DNA of 64,000 bases from Frateuria_A sp035944355 (lineage in GTDB: Bacteria; Pseudomonadota; Gammaproteobacteria; Xanthomonadales; Rhodanobacteraceae): NCBI RefSeq assembly GCF_035944355.1, contig NZ_DASZBH010000001.1:1-64000 (forward strand). Reading direction: 5' to 3'. A program made the translations under genes and the position numbers. The notes beneath the pieces were generated by a model, which did not search any database, was not told the origin of the DNA, and was given only the letters and a program-made list of their open reading frames with translations. The stretch's first letter is position 1; every line of letters starts with the position of its first letter. Positions 32,255 to 41,401 of this stretch are shown piece by piece.

Positions 32255-32683
32255 GGGAACTCCATTCTTCTTATGAGGCGTGTCAGGGTGCGGCGAGAAA
32301 GCCGGCGAGCATACGAGCGTCGCCGTGACCGACCAGTGCCAATGGTCGTGGCGCGGCGTGTCGACGGCGGGGCCACCGCCGGCTGGAAATGCGCAACTAT
32401 ACCGTCGAGTTTACATTTTGCGAACCGCGCCAGCCAGGACTTGCGCGTTACCGAGCGTTGTGAACAAAGCCGGTCGCAAGGGATGCCTCATCGGTCGGCA
32501 CCGGAGCACGACGAAGCTCGGCACCGGCGATCGACATGAGCCTCGATGAAAAGCGCGCAACGGGCTTGAGCCCCCGCAACTTCAGGCTCCGTCGGTGGAA
32601 TCGCCCTGACGCCCGGCGTATCCTTTTCGGGCTTTGCGCGTCCCCGGCGCGGGCACTTTCGTTTCCACTGACAAGCAGATGCC
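32255..32683. other. 429-bp divergent intergenic region
   Basis: This region separates the reverse-strand efflux operon from the forward glutamate dehydrogenase gene and must hold both promoters. Several short open frames exist but show neither good starts nor protein-like composition. The part around 32395-32420 is noticeably AT-richer than its surroundings. CTTGCG and CGCAAG arms lie about 26 bp apart near 32440-32480. I see no clear regulator site, RNA gene or terminator. Confidence 0.6.
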
Positions 32684-35600
32684 ATGAATGCCATTCGCGC
32701 GACCAGCGACAGTGCGGTTCCCCCGGCTGTTTTCGAGGAACTGAAGAACAGCGGCTTTCCGACCCAGCGCCTTGATGAGGCGCAATTTTTTATCGGCGCC
32801 TTCTTCGCGCGGATGGCGCACAGCGACGTGGACCTGCATACGCCGGCGGAATGGGCCTCACTCATCGCCGGTCTGCTCGATTTCCTTCAGCAGCGCGAGC
32901 CGGGCCGCGCCAAGGTGCGCGTGCTCAACCCCGGGCGCGGCCATGCGGGCCGCAGCGTGGTCGAAGTGGTCACGGACGACATGCCCTTCCTGGTCGACAC
33001 GGTCAGCATGATCGTGTCGGAACAGCTGCAGATCCATGCGGTGATCCATCCGGTGGTCAAGGCCGCACGCGACGCCAGGGGCCAGCTCCAGCGCCTGGGC
33101 GGCGAGACCGGCGCGGCCGAGTCGGTGATGCATTTCGAGGTCGACCGCGTGGCCGACGAGGCCGCTCAGGCCGCGCTCCAGGCCCGCGTGGAAGCGGCGC
33201 TGGAAGACGTGCGCGCCGCGGTGGGCGACTGGTCGGCCATGCGCGACAAGGCGTTGGCGGTGGCGGCCGAGCTGCCGCAGCGCAAGCTGCCGATGGACGA
33301 ACGCTCGGTGGGCGAGGCCGCCGATTTCCTGCGCTGGCTCGCCGATGACAACTTCACCTTCCTCGGCTACCGCGAGTACGAGGTGACCGAGGCCGACGGC
33401 GAGGACGTGCTGCGCGCCATCGACAGCTCCGGCCTGGGCATCCTGCGCGGCAGCGAGCGCTCGGTGGCGCCGCGCTCGTTGCGCAGCCTGGTCGCCTCGG
33501 AGTTGCCGCAGTCCGGCGCCACCGATGCGATCATCCTGACCAAGACCAACGCGCGCTCGCACGTGCACCGCCCCGGCTACATGGATTACGTGGGCGTGCT
33601 CAAGTTCGACGCGAGCGGCAGGCCGGTGGCCGAGCAGCGCTTCCTCGGCCTGTTCACTTCCAATGCCTACATGGTCCGCCCGCAGGACGTGCCGCTGGTG
33701 CGCCAGCGGGTCGAGGCGGTCATGTGCCGCTCCGGCCTGAAGCGCGATTCATATTCGGGCAAGTCGCTGCGGCACATCCTGGAGACTCTGCCGCGCGACG
33801 AGCTGTTCCAGAGCAGCGAGGAGGAACTGTTCTCCATCGCCAGCGGCATCCTCGAGCTGCGCCAGCGTGCGCGCACGCGCCTGTTCGTGCGTCGCGACCG
33901 CTATGGCCGCTTCTACACCTGCCTGGTCTACGTGCCTCGCGAGCGCTTCAACACCACCGTGCGCGAGCGCATCGAGCACCTGCTGCGCGACGCCCTGCAC
34001 GGCGAGCACGTCGATTCGGCCGTGTTGATGGGCGAGGCCGCGCTGGCGCGCCTGCACGTGGTGGTGCGCCCGAAGATCGGCGACCGCACGGCATACGACA
34101 CGGCGGCCCTGGAGCAGTCCGTGGCCTCGATCGTGCGCAACTGGCACGACGACGTGCGCGACGCGTTGGTGCGCGCGCGCGGCGACCACGAGGGCGTGGT
34201 GCTGGCCAACCGCTATGCCAAGGCGTTGCCGGTCGGCTACGCCGACGAGGTGAGCCCGGAGGTGGCCGCCGAAGACGTCCACGAGCTGTCGCTGCTGGAA
34301 GGCGACGATGCCGTGCGCATGTCCTTCTACCACCCGCCGCAGCGGCCGGACGAGCTGCGTTTCAAGGTCTACCGCTCCGGCGGCGACATCGCCCTGTCCG
34401 AAGTTCTGCCGCAGCTGGAGAACCTGGGGCTGCGCGTGCTCACCGAGCACGTCTACGACGTCGACACCGGCGGCACGCCGCTGTTCATCCAGGACTTCGA
34501 GGTGCAGCCGGTCGGCCATCTCACCTTCACCGTGGAGCAGGTCGGCACGCTGTTCGAGGACGCCTTCGAGCAGATCTGGCGCGGCAACGCCGAGAACGAC
34601 GGCTTCAACCGGCTGGTGCTGGGCGCCAAGCTCAACTGGCGCCAGGTCGCCATGCTGCGCGGCTACTGCAAGTACCTGCTGCAGACCGGCGTGTCGTTCT
34701 CGCAGGCCTACATGGAGGATGCGCTCAACCGCTATCCGGCCATCGCCGGCCTGTTCGTGGAATTGTTCAACGCCAAGTTCGATCCGCGCCGCGAGAGCCT
34801 GTCGGCCGCGGAACTCAAGACCGCCGGCGAGCTGCTCGACGCCGAGATGCGCTTGCTGATCCCGGGCAACGTGCAGGCGGCGCAGCCGGGGCTGGTCGAT
34901 GGCCTGGTGGCGATGCTCTCGCGTCCGCGCGCCGAGCAGGTGTCGACCATCGAGGAGGCCATCGGCCTGCTGCTGGAGAACGTCGCCAGCCTGGACGACG
35001 ACCGCATCCTGCGCAGCTTCCTGGGCGTGATCCGCGCCACCTTGCGCACGAGCTTCTTCCAGCAGTGGGACGGCGCCTATCGTCCGTACATCAGCTACAA
35101 GTTCGACTCGCACAAGGTGCCCGACCTGCCCAAGCCGGTGCCCTACCGCGAGATCTTCGTCTCCGCCGCGCGCGTGGAAGGCATCCACTTGCGCTTCGGC
35201 GCGGTGGCGCGCGGCGGCCTGCGCTGGTCCGATCGCCGCGAGGACTTCCGCACGGAAGTGCTCGGCCTGGTCAAGGCGCAGATGGTCAAGAACACCGTGA
35301 TCGTGCCGGTCGGCTCCAAGGGCGGCTTCTTCGTCAAGCGCCCGCCTATGCCGACGGGTGGCGGCGGCGACCGCGACGCGCAGCTGGCCGAGGGCATCGC
35401 CTGCTACAAGATGTTCATCAACGGCCTGCTCGACATCACCGACAACCTGGTCGAGGGCAAGGTGGTGCCGCCGCACGAGGTGGTGCGCCACGACCTGGAC
35501 GATCCGTACCTGGTGGTCGCGGCCGACAAGGGCACGGCGACGTTCTCCGACATCGCCAATGCGATCTCGATCGAGCACAACTTCTGGCTGGGCGACGCGT

Positions 35601-37627
35601 TCGCCTCCGGCGGCTCGAACGGCTATGACCACAAGGGCATGGGCATCACCGCCAAGGGCGCCTGGGAATCGGTCAAGCGCCACTTCCGCGCGTTGGGCCG
35701 CGACTCGCAACGCCAAGACTTCACCTGCGTGGGCATCGGCGACATGTCCGGCGACGTGTTCGGCAACGGCATGCTGCTGTCCGAGCACATCCGCCTGCTG
35801 GCCGCGTTCGACCACCGACACATCTTCCTGGACCCCAACCCGGACGCGGCCAAATCCTTCGCCGAGCGCCAGCGCATGTTCAAGCTGCCGCGTTCGAGCT
35901 GGGACGATTACGACAGGTCGCTGATCTCCGAAGGCGGCGGCATCTACGCCCGCAGCCTGAAGTCGATCCCGGTGTCCCCGCAGGTGCGCGAGGCGCTGGG
36001 CATCAAGGGTGACGCCACCCACCTGACGCCCGCGGAGCTGATGAGCGCGATTCTCAGGGCGCCGGTCGACCTGCTGTGGAACGGCGGCATCGGCACCTAC
36101 GTGAAGTCTTCGCATGAGAGCAACGCCGACGTCGGCGACCGCGCCAACAACGCCTTGCGCATCAACGGCGCCGAGCTGCGCTGCAAGGTCGTGGGCGAGG
36201 GCGGCAACCTGGGCTTCACCCAGAAGGGCCGCATCGAGGCCGCCCAGCACGGCGTGCTGCTCAACACCGACTTCATCGACAACTCCGCCGGCGTGGACAC
36301 CTCCGACCACGAGGTGAACATCAAGATTCTGCTCAACGACGCGGTGCGCCGCGGCGAGCTGACCGAGGAAGGCCGCAACAAGCAGCTGGCCGCGATGACC
36401 GACGAGGTCGCGCAACTGGTGCTGTGGGACAACTACCGCCAGAACCAGGCGATCACCCTGATGGAGCACCAGTCGGTCAAGCGGCTGGGCTCGATGGCGC
36501 ACTTCATCCGCGAACTGGAGGCCGAGGGCCTGCTCGACCGCCAGGTCGAGAACCTGCCCTCCGACGCGGAGCTGACCGAGCGCAAGACCCGCCACCAGGG
36601 GCTGACCCGGCCGGAGCTGGCGGTGCTCTTGTCCTACGACAAGATCAAGCTGTTCCAGCAGCTGCTCGAGTCGGACGTGCCGGAAGATCCGTACCTGTCC
36701 AAGGAGCTGGTGCGCTATTTCCCCGAGCCGTTGCACGGGAAGTACGCGGCCAACATGCAGCGCCATCGCCTCAAGCGCGAGATCATCGCCACCGCGGTGA
36801 CCAACTCCACGATCAACCGCATGGGCGCCACCTTCATGATGCGCATGCAGGAGGACACCGGGCAGGGCCCGGCGGCGATCGCCAAGGCCTACACCGCCGC
36901 GCGCGAGATCCTGGATGCCCGCGAACTTTGGGCGCAGATCGAGGCGCTGGACAGCAAGGTCGCGGAGGACACGCAGATCGACGCGATCATGCAGATCTGG
37001 TCGCAACTGCGGCACATGACCCGCTGGCTGCTCAACCGCCCCGGCGGCACGCTGGACATCGCCGCCAACGTGGAGCGCTACCTGGGCGGCGTCACCGCGC
37101 TGCGCAAGGCGTTGCCCGATGCGCTTACCGAGACGGGCAAGGCCGACTTCGAGCTGAGCTGCGAGAAGTGGGAAGGCCTGGGCGTGCCCAAGGAACTGGC
37201 CGTGCGGCTGGGCCGCATATCGGTGCTGCGCGCCGTGCTGGACATGTGCGAAGTGGCCCAGCAGAGCGGCCAACCGATCGCGACCGTCGCTCGCGTGTTC
37301 TACGAACTGGGCGAGCGGCTCGACCTGGAGTGGCTGCGCGGCCAGATCGAGGCGCTGCCGGTGGAAGGCCACTGGCACGCGCAGGCACGCGGCTCGCTGC
37401 TGGACGAGCTCAACCACCAGCATCGTGCGCTGGCCCAGCAGGTGCTGGCCCTGGCCGGCGACCGCAAGGATGTCTCGCCGGTGCAGGCCTGGCTGGATCG
37501 CGACGACGCCACGCTCAAGTACACCCGCAGCATGCTGGCGGAGATCCTGACCCAGAACGCCGACTATCCGATCGCCTCGGTCGCGGTGCGGCGCCTGGCG
37601 CAGCTGGCGCAGGTGCCGGTGCAATAA
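32684..37627 (+). CDS. gdhB: NAD-specific glutamate dehydrogenase, large (180-kDa) type
   Basis: A 1647-residue enzyme oxidises glutamate to 2-oxoglutarate and ammonium with NAD, serving arginine and glutamate catabolism. The long N-terminal half carries ACT-like regulatory regions (for example DMPFLVDTVSMIV). The catalytic domain, about residues 730-1230, has RGGLRWSDRREDFRTEVLGL, the VPVGSKGGF lysine block and DKGTATFSDIAN, followed by the Rossmann-like GIGDMSGDVFGNGML. A long helical C-terminal domain closes it. This size class is known from Pseudomonas, Streptomyces and Caulobacter. The start was taken at the ATG at 32684; no strong Shine-Dalgarno is visible. Confidence 0.96.
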   Translation: MNAIRATSDSAVPPAVFEELKNSGFPTQRLDEAQFFIGAFFARMAHSDVDLHTPAEWASLIAGLLDFLQQREPGRAKVRVLNPGRGHAGRSVVEVVTDDMPFLVDTVSMIVSEQLQIHAVIHPVVKAARDARGQLQRLGGETGAAESVMHFEVDRVADEAAQAALQARVEAALEDVRAAVGDWSAMRDKALAVAAELPQRKLPMDERSVGEAADFLRWLADDNFTFLGYREYEVTEADGEDVLRAIDSSGLGILRGSERSVAPRSLRSLVASELPQSGATDAIILTKTNARSHVHRPGYMDYVGVLKFDASGRPVAEQRFLGLFTSNAYMVRPQDVPLVRQRVEAVMCRSGLKRDSYSGKSLRHILETLPRDELFQSSEEELFSIASGILELRQRARTRLFVRRDRYGRFYTCLVYVPRERFNTTVRERIEHLLRDALHGEHVDSAVLMGEAALARLHVVVRPKIGDRTAYDTAALEQSVASIVRNWHDDVRDALVRARGDHEGVVLANRYAKALPVGYADEVSPEVAAEDVHELSLLEGDDAVRMSFYHPPQRPDELRFKVYRSGGDIALSEVLPQLENLGLRVLTEHVYDVDTGGTPLFIQDFEVQPVGHLTFTVEQVGTLFEDAFEQIWRGNAENDGFNRLVLGAKLNWRQVAMLRGYCKYLLQTGVSFSQAYMEDALNRYPAIAGLFVELFNAKFDPRRESLSAAELKTAGELLDAEMRLLIPGNVQAAQPGLVDGLVAMLSRPRAEQVSTIEEAIGLLLENVASLDDDRILRSFLGVIRATLRTSFFQQWDGAYRPYISYKFDSHKVPDLPKPVPYREIFVSAARVEGIHLRFGAVARGGLRWSDRREDFRTEVLGLVKAQMVKNTVIVPVGSKGGFFVKRPPMPTGGGGDRDAQLAEGIACYKMFINGLLDITDNLVEGKVVPPHEVVRHDLDDPYLVVAADKGTATFSDIANAISIEHNFWLGDAFASGGSNGYDHKGMGITAKGAWESVKRHFRALGRDSQRQDFTCVGIGDMSGDVFGNGMLLSEHIRLLAAFDHRHIFLDPNPDAAKSFAERQRMFKLPRSSWDDYDRSLISEGGGIYARSLKSIPVSPQVREALGIKGDATHLTPAELMSAILRAPVDLLWNGGIGTYVKSSHESNADVGDRANNALRINGAELRCKVVGEGGNLGFTQKGRIEAAQHGVLLNTDFIDNSAGVDTSDHEVNIKILLNDAVRRGELTEEGRNKQLAAMTDEVAQLVLWDNYRQNQAITLMEHQSVKRLGSMAHFIRELEAEGLLDRQVENLPSDAELTERKTRHQGLTRPELAVLLSYDKIKLFQQLLESDVPEDPYLSKELVRYFPEPLHGKYAANMQRHRLKREIIATAVTNSTINRMGATFMMRMQEDTGQGPAAIAKAYTAAREILDARELWAQIEALDSKVAEDTQIDAIMQIWSQLRHMTRWLLNRPGGTLDIAANVERYLGGVTALRKALPDALTETGKADFELSCEKWEGLGVPKELAVRLGRISVLRAVLDMCEVAQQSGQPIATVARVFYELGERLDLEWLRGQIEALPVEGHWHAQARGSLLDELNHQHRALAQQVLALAGDRKDVSPVQAWLDRDDATLKYTRSMLAEILTQNADYPIASVAVRRLAQLAQVPVQ

Positions 37628-37633
37628 GGCCGC

Positions 37634-37665
37634 GGACCGGTTCCCGCTGCGGCGGGAACCGGTCC
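37634..37665 (+). terminator. Long perfect hairpin just after gdhB, without T-run
   Basis: GGACCGGTTCCCGC and its exact reverse complement are separated by four bases, giving a 14-bp stem that starts seven bases after the gdhB stop codon. No run of T follows, so it may be a 3' stabiliser, an atypical terminator or a protein-binding palindrome. Confidence 0.6.
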
Positions 37666-37802
37666 GACCTGTCGCGGCGCTGCCGCGCCAGTGCGCGCCA
37701 TCACGTGTTGGCGTAGGGCTTTTCTGATATTCCGCGCTGGCGTCCAACCGCTGGTAACTGCGGAGCTAGACTGCGCCCTCTCCTAGGGATGGGGGCGCAG
37801 CC

Positions 37803-38350
37803 ATGAGCGGCAGAGCCAAGGCGCTTGCGGTCGGCATGTCAGGCATGACCGCACTGGTCGCGGGCGCCTACCTGGCGGGTTTCCTGACGCTGTGGCTGCT
37901 GGAGCTCGCGATTCCGCTGGATCCTGTGCCTTTCGCCCGATCCGCGGGTGCGGATCAGCGAACTCCAGACCCATCGGCGCCATTCTCTAATCCGACGATC
38001 CGCACACGGACTCGTCCTGGACCGCGCAGGCGCGCACGGCCTTCTTCGGTTTCGCCTCCCTCATCTTCGAAAGCCGGGACCAACTGGTCCGTCGGCAGGC
38101 CGCTTCGGACCCGAACACCGATTCCTCCTTTCCGAGCTTCGAGCGGACCTACCGGCTGTCCTCCGGCAACGGCCAGGCCAGCCTGAAGGAGCAGATCGCA
38201 TGCTGGCTGGCCGGTGCCGATTTCCTCGGGGAGCAGACGCGCACCGCGCTGTCGGGCCTGTGTGGCCTGGCAGCGATTGCGGCGACTCGGGGTGAGTCCG
38301 AAATCGGCGCCGCGCGTGGGCGAATAGCGGCGGGGTACCGGCCACGCTGA
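37803..38350 (+). pseudogene. Decayed gene with N-terminal membrane segment, at least one frameshift
   Basis: From the ATG at 37803 one frame encodes a plausible membrane N-terminus (GMSGMTALVAGAYLAGFLTLWLLELAIPLDP) and then turns into low-quality Arg/Pro/Ser-rich sequence. From 37991 a different frame runs open without a start codon to the stop at 38348-38350 and reads like normal protein (SSWTAQARTAFFGFASLIFE and later EQIACWLAGADFLG). The third frame may carry the short stretch between. The simplest reading is one gene broken by frameshifts. No family was recognised. Sequencing error is a possible alternative. Confidence 0.5.
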
Positions 38351-38465
38351 TGCAGCGTGCGGCGAGGTGAGCCGGACAACTTCATTCAAACGTGTTCAGG
38401 CTTCTTGCTGCCGGACACGTCGCTTCCTCGGGGTGCAGCGATGATCCGTGAGAGGGGGAGAAAAG

Positions 38466-39134
38466 ATGAAAGCTCAACCGATCCTTGGTGCGTTTGTGCT
38501 CGGCCTTTCATCCATGTGCGTGCCCGTGATTTCGCCCTCGGCGAGAGCCGAGTCCGTGCCGGAAGCCGGCTTGACGATGTGCGAAAAAGCCGACCAGGTC
38601 GTTTTCTCGTGCCCGTTGAGCGGAGGAAAGGTCGTATCGATCTGTGCCGCAGCCGAATCGGGCCAGCAGAGCGTCCGCTTTTACTACGCGTTTGGACGTC
38701 CGGGGGCGTCGGAATACCTCTATCCGAATGCAAACGCTGACGCGAGGAGCGCCTTTTTCAGCTCGCACCTGGTGTATGGCAGGTCGACCGGCGGCATGGC
38801 TTACTCGTTCGCCGATGGCGTCTACAAATACGTCGTCTATTCGATCTCCGGAGCCGGGGCGCAGGCCGGAGGGGTGCTCGTCCAGAGCATCGAGGCGCCG
38901 TATGCGGCCAGCGAAATGAAATGCCAGCCCGGCAAGATAATCGAGTCCGACAATGACGCCTTGATGGATTCGGTCATGACGTGGGGCCGCGATCCGGACA
39001 TAGCCAAGCCCCCGGGCTGCCTGCAAACGTCGATCGTTTGTTTCCAGGCATGGGCCCCGGCGGTGGAACTCGAACGTCAGAGTCGTTCCCCGGTTCGTCG
39101 ATCCGGCGGGCAGATCCCGCTCTCGGGGGGATGA
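38466..39134 (+). CDS. Hypothetical secreted protein
   Basis: A 222-residue protein starts with a typical Sec signal peptide (LGAFVLGLSSMCVPVISPSARA, cleavage after the last ARA). The exported part has several cysteines (MCEKAD, FSCPLSGG, SICAAA, MKCQPG) and a Tyr/Phe-rich beta-like core. GGGGGAGAA precedes the ATG at 38466, a very strong ribosome site. The last 40 or so residues are Arg/Ser/Pro-rich and look like read-through, so the original C-terminus may be altered. No family was recognised. It lies beside a decayed gene in a small accessory patch. Confidence 0.65.
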   Translation: MKAQPILGAFVLGLSSMCVPVISPSARAESVPEAGLTMCEKADQVVFSCPLSGGKVVSICAAAESGQQSVRFYYAFGRPGASEYLYPNANADARSAFFSSHLVYGRSTGGMAYSFADGVYKYVVYSISGAGAQAGGVLVQSIEAPYAASEMKCQPGKIIESDNDALMDSVMTWGRDPDIAKPPGCLQTSIVCFQAWAPAVELERQSRSPVRRSGGQIPLSGG

Positions 39135-39268
39135 AGGCGGAAGTTTTCCGTCCCCACGTATGGCCGCCGCAACCCCTGGCTCGCGCATGGGGCCACGCGG
39201 CGGCTCGCTTGCATCGCCGCGCCGGCCGCTGCGTTAAGCTCATGGTATTTCCGCCATACCGGACGCCC

Positions 39269-40030
39269 ATGCGCTTTGCCTTCGTCGCCAGCGAGACTGG
39301 CATCGCCCAGCAGGCCCGCCGCAAGTTGGTCGAGCGCTACGGTGACGTGCCGCCGCTGGAAGCGGAGGTGATCGTGGCGCTGGGCGGCGACGGATTCATG
39401 TTGCGCACGCTGCATGTCCATCGTGCACTGGACCTGCCGGTGTACGGCATGAAACTGGGGCGCGTCGGCTTCCTGATGAACAAGCACCAGCTCGACGACC
39501 TCCCGGGGCGGGTCGAGCGCGCCCACGCGGCCGTGCTTTATCCATTGCAGATGCGCACCACCGACGTGCACGGCAACGAACAGCAGGCCCTGGCCTTCAA
39601 CGAGGTGTCGCTGCTGCGCCAGACCAACCAGGCGGCGCACCTGGAAGTGAGCCTCAACGAGGCGGTGAAGATCCCGGCGCTGGTCTGCGACGGCATCATG
39701 GTGGCCACGCCCGCCGGTTCCACCGCGTACAACCTGTCCGCACACGGCCCGATCCTCCCGCTGGATGCCAACGTGCTGGCGCTGACGCCGATCAGCCCGT
39801 TCCGCCCACGCCGCTGGCGGGGTGCGATCCTGCCGCATCGCACGCTGGTGACGCTGCGCGTGCTCGACCCGGGCAAGCGCCCGGTAAGCGCCACCGCCGA
39901 TTTCCTGGAGGTGCGCGACGTGCGCACGGTGACCATCTGCCAGGCGCAGGAGCGCGGCGTGAAGCTGCTGTTCGATCCGGAGCACAACCTGGAACAGCGC
40001 ATCCTGGACGAGCAGTTCGCGGCGGAATAG
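39269..40030 (+). CDS. nadK: NAD kinase
   Basis: A 253-residue enzyme phosphorylates NAD to NADP with ATP or polyphosphate. The catalytic GGDG is at 39-42 in ALGGDGFMLR, followed by LGRVGFLMN, the NE motif in AFNEVSLLR, and TPAGSTAYNLSAHGPILP. The ATG at 39269 gives the conserved start MRFAFVAS; upstream in-frame ATGs, including one at 39242, give no conserved sequence. Spacing to the next gene is 139 bp. Confidence 0.95.
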   Translation: MRFAFVASETGIAQQARRKLVERYGDVPPLEAEVIVALGGDGFMLRTLHVHRALDLPVYGMKLGRVGFLMNKHQLDDLPGRVERAHAAVLYPLQMRTTDVHGNEQQALAFNEVSLLRQTNQAAHLEVSLNEAVKIPALVCDGIMVATPAGSTAYNLSAHGPILPLDANVLALTPISPFRPRRWRGAILPHRTLVTLRVLDPGKRPVSATADFLEVRDVRTVTICQAQERGVKLLFDPEHNLEQRILDEQFAAE

Positions 40031-40156
40031 GGCGGTTCCCAACCGAGACCTCCCCCGTTCCGCTGCCCGAATTTGAGCCGCCCTGACCGCCTCGTAGGGA
40101 AAGGTGCCGGCAGGACGGATGGGACGATTCGTCCCACGCCTACCGTTCGCCTTTGC

Positions 40157-40162
40157 TAGATT
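40157..40162 (+). promoter_or_regulatory. Putative -10 box (TAGATT) for the 5'-nucleotidase gene
   Basis: TAGATT lies seven bases before the ATG at 40170. Only a weak GGA lies between. It fits the near-leaderless geometry seen at ribF, ispH, the MerR gene and the DUF455 gene. No good -35 is visible. Confidence 0.4.
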
Positions 40163-40169
40163 GGAACGC

Positions 40170-41093
40170 ATGACCGCACCCGATGCCCATGATCCCGGCG
40201 CCAGCACGGACAACCGCCTGGTGGTTGCCATCTCCTCGCGTGCGCTGTTCGACCTCGGGGACAGCCATGCCTTGTTCGAGCGCGACGGGCTGGACGCCTA
40301 CCGCCGCTTCCAGATCGAGCACGAGAACGAGATCCTCCCGCCCGGCGTCGCCTTCCCGCTGGTGCAGAAGCTGCTGGGCCTCAACAAGCTCGCGGGCGAC
40401 GTGCCGCCGGTGGAAGTGATCCTGCTTTCGCGCAATTCCGGCGATACCGGCCTGCGCATCTTCAACGCCATCCAGCACCACGGGCTCGAGATCAGCCGTG
40501 CCGCCTTCACCAGCGGCGCGCCGACCTCGGACTACATCGCGCCGTTCAAGGCCGACCTGTTCCTCTCGGCCAACGCCGAGGACGTGGGCCGGGCGCTCGC
40601 GGCCGGCGTTGCGGCGGCCACCATCCTTCCCAGCACCGCGCCGCCCCGCGCCAGCGAGCAGCTGCGCATCGCCTTCGATGGCGATGCGGTGATCTTCGGC
40701 GACGAGGGCGAGCGGGTGTCGCGCGAGGAAGGCCTCGAAGCGTTTCATCGCCGCGAGACCGAGCATGCCGCCGAGCCGCTGTCGGTAGGCCCTTTCCGCG
40801 GCTTCCTCACGGCGTTGCACCGCCTGCAGACCGCATTTCCGGCGGAAGACTCGCCCATCCGCACCGCGCTGGTCACCGCCCGTTCCGCCCCGGCGCACAA
40901 GCGCGTGATCCTCACCCTGCGTCGCTGGGGCGTGCGCATCGACGAGGCGCTGTTCCTGGGCGGACGCGACAAGGGCCCGTTCCTGGACGCCTTCGGCGCC
41001 GACATTTTCTTCGACGACTCGCTCGCCAACGTCGAGTCGGCGCGCAAGCACGTCGCCACCGGGCACGTGCCGCACGGGGTGAGCAACCGCTGA
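40170..41093 (+). CDS. 5'-nucleotidase (cytosolic 5'-nucleotidase I family)
   Basis: A 307-residue protein resembles the 5'-nucleotidase family that includes eukaryotic cN-I (PF06189 type). Seen motifs include ISSRALFDL, PLVQKLLGLN, EVILLSRNSGDTGLRIFN, AFDGDAVIFGDE with the expected HAD-like aspartates, and ADIFFDDSLANVESA near the end. It should dephosphorylate nucleoside monophosphates in the cytosol. The ATG at 40170 was chosen from the position of the TAGATT box and the first conserved residues. It is followed closely by a small membrane-protein frame. Confidence 0.85.
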   Translation: MTAPDAHDPGASTDNRLVVAISSRALFDLGDSHALFERDGLDAYRRFQIEHENEILPPGVAFPLVQKLLGLNKLAGDVPPVEVILLSRNSGDTGLRIFNAIQHHGLEISRAAFTSGAPTSDYIAPFKADLFLSANAEDVGRALAAGVAAATILPSTAPPRASEQLRIAFDGDAVIFGDEGERVSREEGLEAFHRRETEHAAEPLSVGPFRGFLTALHRLQTAFPAEDSPIRTALVTARSAPAHKRVILTLRRWGVRIDEALFLGGRDKGPFLDAFGADIFFDDSLANVESARKHVATGHVPHGVSNR

Positions 41094-41116
41094 GGGAGCC
41101 CGGGCACGGATGAGCT

Positions 41117-41401
41117 ATGGGCAGTGGGATCCGGCTGTTCGCCGCGGACTCGCTGCTGGCCCGGTGGGTCCTGCGCTGGGGCGGCGCCGCGTGGCTGGAA
41201 GGCTGGCGCGCAAGCGTGCTCCTGGACTGGATCCACGCCGGCTTCTGGAGCGGGGAGCAGATCAAGCTCTACGTACTGCTGCTCTGGCTGCTGCACGCGG
41301 GCTGGTTCCTGCTCGGGCTGTTCCAGCCGTCGCTGCGCCAGCTCAGACCAGCTTCATGCGCCGCCACCAGCCGCTCACCTGGTCCTCGCGCACCAGCGTG
41401 A
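41117..41401 (+). CDS. Small hypothetical membrane protein, overlapping the EamA gene tail-to-tail
   Basis: A 94-residue frame has one clear hydrophobic helix (YVLLLWLLHAGWFLLGLF) after an amphipathic tryptophan-rich region (GGAAWLEGWRASVLLDWIHAGFW). GGA lies a few bases before the ATG at 41117. Its last 59 bp overlap the 3' end of the reverse-strand EamA gene, and this tail is Ser/Pro/Arg-rich, so the real protein may have been shorter. No family was recognised. Confidence 0.5.
   Translation: MGSGIRLFAADSLLARWVLRWGGAAWLEGWRASVLLDWIHAGFWSGEQIKLYVLLLWLLHAGWFLLGLFQPSLRQLRPASCAATSRSPGPRAPA

Noticed and set aside
32280..32549. 89-codon frame upstream of gdhB
   Set aside because: Its composition is irregular, the start is weak, and it lies in a divergent promoter region.
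33749..37747. A 1332-codon open frame antisense to gdhB
   Set aside because: It is a codon-bias shadow in GC-rich DNA: His/Arg/Gln-rich, with no recognisable domain, lying over a clear forward gene.
37948..38295. 115-codon frame starting MRISELQTHRR
   Set aside because: It probably contributes at most a short stretch of the broken gene; most of it is Arg/Pro-rich out-of-frame sequence.
38357..38740. 127-codon frame overlapping the secreted protein gene
   Set aside because: It lacks a good ribosome site and its composition is shadow-like, whereas the other frame has a signal peptide.
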